This document shows, one piece after another, positions 45,083-51,143 of a stretch of 51,143 bases of DNA; positions within the stretch are counted from its first letter, which is position 1; each line of letters starts with the position of its first letter. This stretch comes from Halolactibacillus sp051746745. Its GTDB lineage: Bacteria > Bacillota > Bacilli > Bacillales > Amphibacillaceae. Location of the stretch: assembly GCA_051746745.1 (NCBI GenBank), contig JBNJFJ010000008.1, forward strand, positions 1 to 51,143, written 5' to 3'. The notes under the pieces are model-generated. The model searched no databases. It had not been told where the DNA came from and saw only the letters and a program-made list of their open reading frames with translations. The translations under genes were made by a program, and so were the position numbers.

Positions 45083-46378
45083 ATGGATGAATTCAACAGT
45101 ATAAATGATAACGAAAAAGAAATAGAAGAAATGTCTAGGAAAATCGACGAAGAAACAACTCAAAATCATTCAACAGACCAAACACAACCTGAACCGTTAG
45201 TTGAGGAAAAGAAAGTAGAAAAAACTATCGTTAAAAAACAAAGTGTGGTGAGCCTATGGCTCAGTGGTCTCGTCGGTGGATTAACTGTTGCCGTCATTGG
45301 TTTCTTACTACTATTTAATGGTGTCATACCATTTCAAAGTGAAGCAATTCCTAATAACGACACGTCAGAACCAACATCGTCCTTAATTCAAACCGCGACA
45401 ACAGAAGATGACGTTGCGACAGATATGTTATCCGATGTCGGAGAAGCGGTTGTCGGTGTTGCTAATATTCAAAACCAAAGTTTGTGGTCTGAATCAAATG
45501 ACGCCGGCTCTGGGTCCGGGGTTGTCTATAAAGTAGAAGATGACCGCGCGTATGTCGTCACCAATCATCACGTTATTGATGGTGCCAATAGTATCGAAGT
45601 GATTTTAGCTGACGGGGAACGGGTCGAGGCACAATTACACGGATCAGATGAATTAACGGATTTAGCGGTTCTGTCAATTGATAAAGAACATGTCTCAACC
45701 GTCGCAACGTTTGGTTCATCTGATGATTTAGTAGTAGGCGAAACAGCGATTGCGATTGGGAATCCACTCGGTGAAGAATTTGCCGGTACAGTTACCAAAG
45801 GGATTATTAGTGGGGTCAACCGGTCATTGACTGTTGATAGTAACCAAGATGGTCGGGCTGACTGGACGGTTGATGTCCTACAAACAGATGCAGCGATTAA
45901 CCCTGGTAACAGTGGTGGCGCGCTGATTAACAGTCAAGGTGAAGTGATTGGGATTAATTCAATGAAGATTGCGTTAGAAGCTGTTGAAGGGATTGGCTTT
46001 GCGATTCCAATTGATGAAGCTCAACCAATCATTAACCAACTTGAAACAGAAGGTGAAGTGAACCGTCCATTTATGGGGATTAGCGCTGTTGATTTCTCTA
46101 CTGTCCCAACAGAACATGTCACACGGACGTTGAACCTTGACCCTAATGAAGTATCAAGCGGGATTGTCGTTGCCGAAGTTCACCCAAGTTCCTCAGCCGC
46201 AGAAGCTGGGCTCGAAACATATGATGTAATCACAGATATCGACGGGACAGCAATTACAAATATGATGGATTTACGTCAATATCTCTATCAAGAGACAAGC
46301 ATTGGGGACACGATTACGGTTACTTTCTATCGTGACGGAACCCAGTCAACTGTTGAGATCACGTTACAAGGTGAGTAA
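45083..46378 (+). CDS. htrA: HtrA-like membrane-anchored serine protease
   Basis: 431 aa. Acidic, charged cytoplasmic N terminus (1-54), one membrane helix (about 56-80), trypsin-like domain with H163 (NHHVI), D193 (LTDLAVL) and S277 (NPGNSGGAL), then a single PDZ domain (about 330-428). It degrades or refolds misfolded secreted proteins at the membrane surface. GAAAGGAG precedes the ATG. Divergent from cssRS, as htrB is in B. subtilis. Confidence 0.95.
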   Translation: MDEFNSINDNEKEIEEMSRKIDEETTQNHSTDQTQPEPLVEEKKVEKTIVKKQSVVSLWLSGLVGGLTVAVIGFLLLFNGVIPFQSEAIPNNDTSEPTSSLIQTATTEDDVATDMLSDVGEAVVGVANIQNQSLWSESNDAGSGSGVVYKVEDDRAYVVTNHHVIDGANSIEVILADGERVEAQLHGSDELTDLAVLSIDKEHVSTVATFGSSDDLVVGETAIAIGNPLGEEFAGTVTKGIISGVNRSLTVDSNQDGRADWTVDVLQTDAAINPGNSGGALINSQGEVIGINSMKIALEAVEGIGFAIPIDEAQPIINQLETEGEVNRPFMGISAVDFSTVPTEHVTRTLNLDPNEVSSGIVVAEVHPSSSAAEAGLETYDVITDIDGTAITNMMDLRQYLYQETSIGDTITVTFYRDGTQSTVEITLQGE

Positions 46379-46486
46379 TTCAAATTGACAAGTGCCTTCA
46401 CTTGTTTCATATATAATTAGATTGGCATACTCTCCCCTATCTTTAACGTGAAACTCAAAACTCAATCCTTATGTGCCAATCTACTA

Positions 46487-46521
46487 AGAAGAGCCACGCC
46501 AAAACTTGGCGTGGCTCTTCT
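46487..46521. terminator. Convergent terminator after htrA
   Basis: A 14-bp perfect stem (AGAAGAGCCACGCC with its complement) around AAAACTT, between two convergent genes. Confidence 0.85.
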
Positions 46522-46561
46522 CTTTATCTCTTTAAGAATTAAACCTTTTTAGTCACTATCT

Positions 46562-47023
46562 TCATTCATGACTATTTTTCACATCTTCTGATAAAACCCT
46601 ATCCACATGTAAAATGCCATCTTCTAAGTACTCGTCACTAACAGGTTGAAAACCAAAAGAAGTATAAAAGTCATCTAAATACACTTGCGCATGAATTTTA
46701 ATATCTCCGCGGTTAAACGCTTCTTTAATTACCCGAATCGCTTCACTCACGAGCGCCCGTCCAAGTGCCCTCTTGCGGTAGTCTGGATGGACCAAGATCC
46801 GGCCAATGGACGGCTCATTGTACAGAACACCTGGTGGGATTAGACGACAGTAACTCGTGATAACCCCTTCTTCTTCAGTGAAGAGATGGAGACAATCTTG
46901 ATCGAGTCCATCGATTTCTGGATAAGGGCAGTTTTGTTCGACGACAAAGACGTCGACCCTTAGTTTTAATAATTGATACAGTTTGTCTGTCGTTAACTCA
47001 TTAAAGCGTTTGACTTGAAACAT
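46562..47023 (-). CDS. ElaA-type GNAT acetyltransferase, copy 2
   Basis: 153 aa. The ElaA pattern is clear: LRVDVFVVEQNCPYPEIDGLDQDCLHLF, SIGRILVHPDYRKRALGRALV and YTSFGFQPVSDEY. It overlaps the upstream paralogue by 23 bases and has GGAGGG before the ATG. Function of ElaA proteins is not established. Confidence 0.88.
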   Translation of the reverse strand: MFQVKRFNELTTDKLYQLLKLRVDVFVVEQNCPYPEIDGLDQDCLHLFTEEEGVITSYCRLIPPGVLYNEPSIGRILVHPDYRKRALGRALVSEAIRVIKEAFNRGDIKIHAQVYLDDFYTSFGFQPVSDEYLEDGILHVDRVLSEDVKNSHE

Positions 47024-47465
47024 CTTTTTCCCTCCTGATCATATCAACATGGTAAATATCACAGTCAAGATAAGGCTCTGAAATAACTTCAAAACCAAAA
47101 CTTTGATAAAATGCAGTTAAATATTGTTCCGCTTGAATTTGAATTGGTTTTGCATTAAATTCTGATGCCACTTCAACTGCGCGCTTAAGCAACTGTTTCC
47201 CTAACCCCGTTTTACGATGGCTTCGCTTTACAATGACGCGACTGATCGTCGCCTCATTATAGACATAGCCTTCTGGGATGACGCGACAGTAGCTCACCAC
47301 TTTGCCTTCATCTTCATAATAGAGATGCAGACTCTGTTGATCTAAATCATCAAATTCATGATAAGCACTCGTTTGTTCCACAATGAAGACATCAGAACGT
47401 AGCTTAGCAATCTCGTACCACTTATGTGGTGATAATTCTTGAAATGATTTCACGTGCCAACTCAC
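47001..47465 (-). CDS. ElaA-type GNAT acetyltransferase, copy 1
   Basis: 154 aa. LRSDVFIVEQTSAYHEFDDLD, TISRVIVKRSHRKTGLGKQLL and YQSFGFEVISEPYLD align with the neighbouring copy. GTG at 47465 with GGGGGG six bases upstream is preferred over the ATG at 47489. Confidence 0.86.
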   Translation of the reverse strand: MSWHVKSFQELSPHKWYEIAKLRSDVFIVEQTSAYHEFDDLDQQSLHLYYEDEGKVVSYCRVIPEGYVYNEATISRVIVKRSHRKTGLGKQLLKRAVEVASEFNAKPIQIQAEQYLTAFYQSFGFEVISEPYLDCDIYHVDMIRREKDVSSQTL

Positions 47466-47554
47466 CAAAATCCCCCCTAAAATTCTCATTTATCGCATTT
47501 TTCTCTCTTTTCAGCTAGAATAATCATAACAAAACTTTTATTGGAGGGGTAGTC

Positions 47555-48421
47555 ATGAAAACAATCGGGTTTATCGGTACCGGTGTGATGGGAAAAAGTA
47601 TGGCTCATCATTTAATTGAAGCAGGCTATGAAGTACATATTTATAACCGGACGAAAAGTAAAGCAGAGGACTTAATTAACCAAGGGGCTTACTGGCATGA
47701 TGATGTCAAATCAGTAAGTGCCGTGAGTGACTGCGTGATGACGATGGTCGGTTATCCGTCAGACGTTGAAGCAATATATTTCGGTACAGATGGTATTATT
47801 GAACATGCGAAAAAAGGCAGTCTTTTAATCGATTTTACAACATCAAAACCGGACTTAAGCAAACAGATTGAACAAGCCGCCCATAAACATGGGTTACAAT
47901 CACTTGATGCACCTGTGTCTGGCGGCGATATTGGTGCTAAAAATAAAGCGTTAACGATTATGGTTGGCGGCGAGGAAACGGCCTTTACTCGTGCCAAGCC
48001 ACTACTTGAACTGCTTGGTAAAAACATTATCTTACAGGGACCAAGTGGGGCCGGTCAACACACAAAAATGTGTAACCAAATCACGATTGCCTCGAATATG
48101 ATTGGGGTAACAGAAGCGATGCTTTACGCTAACAAGGCAGGACTTGATCCAACGCGTGTGTTAGAAAGCATCTCACAAGGGGCTGCCGGTAGCTGGTCAC
48201 TTGATAACCTCGCCCCTCGAATGATTAAACAAGATACGGCGCCGGGCTTTTATATTAAACATTTTATTAAAGATATGACAATCGCCAAAGAAGCAGCTGA
48301 TGAGATGGGGCTCCATGCACCTGGTTTAAGTCTTGCCTTATCGATGTATCAACAACTCGCAGATGAAGGGCTCGAGGACTTAGGCACACAAGCGCTTTAC
48401 TTACTTTATAACAAAGCCTAA
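47555..48421 (+). CDS. Beta-hydroxyacid dehydrogenase (3-hydroxyisobutyrate dehydrogenase family)
   Basis: 288 aa. Rossmann motif GFIGTGVMG with NRT at 31-33 (NADP-type preference), DAPVSGG near 118-124, and catalytic K171 in GAGQHTKMCNQ. The family oxidises 3-hydroxyisobutyrate, tartronate semialdehyde or related compounds; the precise substrate is not predictable. GGAGGGG precedes the ATG. Confidence 0.9.
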   Translation: MKTIGFIGTGVMGKSMAHHLIEAGYEVHIYNRTKSKAEDLINQGAYWHDDVKSVSAVSDCVMTMVGYPSDVEAIYFGTDGIIEHAKKGSLLIDFTTSKPDLSKQIEQAAHKHGLQSLDAPVSGGDIGAKNKALTIMVGGEETAFTRAKPLLELLGKNIILQGPSGAGQHTKMCNQITIASNMIGVTEAMLYANKAGLDPTRVLESISQGAAGSWSLDNLAPRMIKQDTAPGFYIKHFIKDMTIAKEAADEMGLHAPGLSLALSMYQQLADEGLEDLGTQALYLLYNKA

Positions 48422-48454
48422 CGAGCGCATACGTCATCTAATACCCACTAGCCC

Positions 48455-48497
48455 AAAAAACAAGCTCCGAGCACAACAGTGCCGAGAGCTTGTTTTT
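48455..48497. terminator. Convergent terminator
   Basis: AAACAAGCTC/GAGCTTGTTT outer stem with a GCAC/GTGC inner hairpin and T-runs on both strands. Confidence 0.85.
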
Positions 48498-48524
48498 TAC
48501 TTATCAGCTTCTGTGGCTAATCGG

Positions 48525-48845
48525 TTATTTCTTTTGTTTCTTCTTCAGCTGTTCATCATAATTATTCACGACAAAAGCTAAGTCATTGTTACTGAACTGA
48601 CTCATCACGTCAATGAGTAGCGCAGTATCGACATCAAGTCCTTCTTCTTTTCCAACCGTTTGTTCATTGATCTCTTCTAACTGTTTCGGGACAAGTTGGG
48701 ACGGATAGGCTTCTTGGTATAACGCGGCCGGGTCTAAATGATGATTCACACACCACTGACAAAATAATAAAATCATTGTCTCTTCTTGTTGTTGGTAATG
48801 TTTAATCACCGCTTCTTCTTGCGCTTTTTTATCATATTGATCCAC
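48525..48845 (-). CDS. Unrecognised 106-aa cytoplasmic protein
   Basis: GTG at 48845 is chosen because GAAGGTGAG lies upstream. Mostly helical and charged: DQYDKKAQEEAVIKHYQQQE at the N terminus, a central LLFCQWCVNHHLDPAALY, and a lysine-rich end. No signal peptide or membrane helix. I do not recognise the family. Confidence 0.65.
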   Translation of the reverse strand: MDQYDKKAQEEAVIKHYQQQEETMILLFCQWCVNHHLDPAALYQEAYPSQLVPKQLEEINEQTVGKEEGLDVDTALLIDVMSQFSNNDLAFVVNNYDEQLKKKQKK

Positions 48846-49058
48846 TATTCGCTCACCTTCTTTTCTATACGATAAGTGTAGTAGATGACAGCGCTTTTTG
48901 TAAAGCATGAGACAAAACGTTTATTTCATCTCGCCGCTTTATCAACTTAAAGGTTGATAAAGTATGTATATTTCATTATAATGGATGATGCAAGAGACTA
49001 AGTTGATTTACCCCTACATCCGTATCTTGCAAATACGAAAAATAGGTGGTTATAAGAA

Positions 49059-50024
49059 ATGGAAAATTATCAAGTATTACTGTATTATCACTATGTTGAC
49101 ATTAAAGACCCAGATCAATTCGCTAAAGCACATAAGCGTGTCTGTGCGGACTTTAATTTACTCGGACGGATTTTAATCTCACATGAAGGGGTTAACGGAA
49201 CGTGTTCAGGAACAAAAGAAGATACGGAACGTTATATCCAGTATATGAACACACATCCGATGTTTAAGGACATGCCATTTAAGATTGACCCGGCCGAAGG
49301 ACATACCTTTAAAAAGCTGAAAGTCAAGTCTCGTCCTGAGCTTGTTACCTTACGACTCGGTGCTGAGGATATTAATCCTAACGAAATTACCGGGAATTAT
49401 TTAGAACCAAAAGATTTCTACGAAGCGATGCAAGATGAGAACACGGTTGTCATTGATGCGCGTAACGACTATGAGTATGATCTCGGTCACTTCCGTGGTG
49501 CGGTACGTCCCGATATTCGTACGTTCCGTGAATTACCGCAATGGATTGATGAACATAAAGAGAAGTTTAAAGGTAAACGGATCTTAACTTATTGTACCGG
49601 TGGGATTCGGTGTGAGAAATTCTCTGGTTGGTTACTTCAAAAAGGCTTTGAAAATGTTAATCAACTACACGGTGGGATTGCGACTTATGCGAAACACCCA
49701 GAAACAAAGGGGCAATTATGGGACGGTAAGATGTATGTTTTCGATGAACGCATCAGTGTGCCGATCAACCAAGTAGAACACGTGGTTGTTGGTCGTGATT
49801 ACTTTGACGGCGAACCTTGTGAACGCTACGTGAACTGCGCCAACCCTGAATGCAACAAACAAATTATTTGTTCAGAAGAAAATGAACATAAACATTTACG
49901 CGGCTGTACCCATGAATGCCGTGTGCACGAACGCAACCGTTATGTTGAAGAACACGAACTAACAGAAGCTGACGTGGCAGCACGTTTAGCGGCTCTGGAA
50001 CAAGAAACGAAACAAGCGATCTAA
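49059..50024 (+). CDS. trhO: TrhO, rhodanese-family tRNA uridine hydroxylase
   Basis: 321 aa, YceA/TrhO family. The N-terminal acylphosphatase-like domain (1-100) is followed by a rhodanese domain with catalytic C179 in YCTGGIRC, and a C-terminal cysteine-rich zinc region (CANPECNKQIICSEEN, CTHECRVHERNRY). In E. coli and B. subtilis, TrhO makes 5-hydroxyuridine at U34 of tRNAs with oxygen. AGGTGG is upstream. Confidence 0.95.
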   Translation: MENYQVLLYYHYVDIKDPDQFAKAHKRVCADFNLLGRILISHEGVNGTCSGTKEDTERYIQYMNTHPMFKDMPFKIDPAEGHTFKKLKVKSRPELVTLRLGAEDINPNEITGNYLEPKDFYEAMQDENTVVIDARNDYEYDLGHFRGAVRPDIRTFRELPQWIDEHKEKFKGKRILTYCTGGIRCEKFSGWLLQKGFENVNQLHGGIATYAKHPETKGQLWDGKMYVFDERISVPINQVEHVVVGRDYFDGEPCERYVNCANPECNKQIICSEENEHKHLRGCTHECRVHERNRYVEEHELTEADVAARLAALEQETKQAI

Positions 50025-50049
50025 TTCGCTACGCATTTTTACAACATAC

Positions 50050-50096
50050 AATGAGCGGGCATCCCTTATCACACAAAGGATGACCGCTCATTTTTT
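50050..50096 (+). terminator. Terminator after trhO
   Basis: AATGAGCGG/CCGCTCATT with an inner CATCC/GGATG stem, then six T. Confidence 0.9.
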
Positions 50097-50173
50097 CTTT
50101 CTTATCTGCAAAATAACTTTTTAACATCACAAAAAAGAAGTTAGCTTGTTGTTTACCAATAGATAGGCATGTA

Positions 50174-50680
50174 TCAATGACGCCAATCGGATTCAAATAA
50201 ACTCATAAAGTACGTATCATAATATTTCCCGTTCACAAAGCAATGATCTTTAAACGTCCCTTCAATCTGAAACCCTAACTTCTCGTATAACCCTTTCGCT
50301 TTTTCATTAATGCCTCGCGTGGTGAGATACACTTTATTTAAGCGCAAGTGATCAAATGCATACGACAACATCTGAAGCATTGCCGCTTCACCGTGACCTT
50401 GCCCTTGATGATCACGATCTAACACGAGCCCAACCTCAGCTCTTCCGTGGCTCTGGTTAATTGATGTTAAGTGAATCCACCCTAGTTTTTCATGTTGGCG
50501 CGATTCAATCAGATAAATTTCCGCGCCGGTTTGTTCCATCTGTTCAACCATTTCTTCAATCGCTGTTAAACTTTTCGGTGTGTGTCCAATCATCGTTAAC
50601 GTCACTGGGTCATTATACCACCGTTTCACATCAGCTAAATCTTCATACTCAAGCGGACGAAGCGTTACTTGTACAGCCAT
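50174..50680 (-). CDS. RimJ/RimL-type GNAT acetyltransferase
   Basis: 168 aa. VTLRPLEYEDLADVKRWYND at the start, AEVGLVLDRDHQGQGHGEAAM as the acetyl-CoA loop, and GLYEKLGFQIEGTFKDHCFVNGKYYD at the end are the RimL-like pattern. ATG at 50680 has AGGTG six bases upstream. Substrate unknown. Confidence 0.88.
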   Translation of the reverse strand: MAVQVTLRPLEYEDLADVKRWYNDPVTLTMIGHTPKSLTAIEEMVEQMEQTGAEIYLIESRQHEKLGWIHLTSINQSHGRAEVGLVLDRDHQGQGHGEAAMLQMLSYAFDHLRLNKVYLTTRGINEKAKGLYEKLGFQIEGTFKDHCFVNGKYYDTYFMSLFESDWRH

Positions 50681-50936
50681 TTCCTTCACCTCATTTATTT
50701 TTTATCGAACGACCAATCGACTACTGTTATCATTATGTAATTAGCCTTTTTATCTCGCCCTTAAACCTTATCATCTTGTTTCTTAATCAACGTCTCCCAG
50801 TTACCTATTTAATATTGATTAACTTTTAAACCAACAGGGTATACACAAGGTAAGGCTTATTTATCATGACACCTAACCACCACGTCACTAAGGCAGAATC
50901 AGATGCGGAACATTATCTAAATATGGAGGGAAACGT

Positions 50937-51143
50937 ATGAGTATTTATGAATTTAACGTTCAAACAGTCGATCATCAAGAACAATCACTGGCGGACTATA
51001 AAGGCAAAGTCGTTTTAATTGTTAATACCGCGACAAAATGTGGTTTAAAGAATCAATTTAGTAGTCTTGAAACCCTGTATCAAAAATATAAAGACGACGG
51101 GTTTGTCGTATTAGGTTTTCCGAGTAATCAATTCTTAAATCAA
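50937..51143 (+). CDS. Glutathione peroxidase-family protein, 5' part
   Basis: First 69 codons only; the gene runs off the window. KGKVVLIVNTATKCGLKNQF contains the peroxidatic cysteine, and VVLGFPSNQF is the next family motif. In Bacillota these are usually thioredoxin-dependent peroxidases (BsaA-like). GGAGGG precedes the ATG. Confidence 0.93.
   Translation, partial: MSIYEFNVQTVDHQEQSLADYKGKVVLIVNTATKCGLKNQFSSLETLYQKYKDDGFVVLGFPSNQFLNQ

Overview
The window looks like chromosomal DNA of a low-GC Gram-positive bacterium (Bacillota, Bacillaceae-like). The gene order acpS, ydcC-like lipoprotein gene, alr, ndoAI-ndoA, rsbR-S-T-U-V-W-sigB-rsbX, tex, sprT, tRNA cluster matches the Bacillus subtilis ydc region as I remember it. 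An Ehu-type ABC system (ectoine/hydroxyectoine uptake) suggests a salt-tolerant organism. A Halolactibacillus- or Amphibacillus-like genus is a guess from this mix and not something the sequence proves.

Layout. Positions 101-1120 hold ten tRNA genes on the minus strand behind one strong promoter. Positions 1374-14366 are a long minus-strand block: SprT-like protein, Tex, the complete stressosome/sigma-B module with its internal sigma-B promoter, the MazEF-type EndoA toxin-antitoxin pair, alanine racemase, a lipoprotein, NAD(P)HX repair enzyme and AcpS. A rhomboid protease gene (plus) follows, then cshA (minus, with a possible attenuator in its leader) and a degV gene (plus). Positions 18523-27824 are mostly minus: esterase, small redoxin, an EcsAB-MarR operon, an acetyltransferase, an unusual dicarboxylate-family symporter, a PopT-type (DUF368) polyprenyl-phosphate transporter, two unrecognised small genes (one possibly decayed) and a CapA-like lipoprotein.

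Positions 28057-35597 are plus: an HD alarmone-hydrolase-like protein with a pRiA4b ORF-3-like protein, the ehuBCDA operon behind a hairpin-rich leader, and a MacB-like ABC pair with a DUF4825-like lipoprotein. Positions 35639-38379 (minus) hold a YtrA-type GntR/ABC operon whose permease is duplicated. A decayed 3' fragment of the ATPase gene lies between the two permease genes and shows how the duplication arose. Then come a short alpha-glucan phosphorylase, TypA/BipA, and a CssRS-like two-component system with a third small membrane protein gene, divergent from htrA. The right end carries two tandem ElaA-type acetyltransferases, a beta-hydroxyacid dehydrogenase, an unknown 106-aa protein, TrhO, another acetyltransferase and the start of a glutathione peroxidase gene cut by the window edge.

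Themes. Much of the window deals with stress sensing: sigma B, CssRS/HtrA, the EndoA toxin, Tex, CshA, compatible-solute uptake and a possible alarmone hydrolase. Much of the rest is envelope work: PopT, CapA, rhomboid and several ABC systems. I saw no insertion sequence, prophage, CRISPR array or rRNA gene. The most interesting non-routine signals are the ATPase relic in the GntR/ABC operon, the lost substrate-contact residues in the symporter, the terminator in the cshA leader and the structured ehu leader. I did not find a convincing wholly new system.
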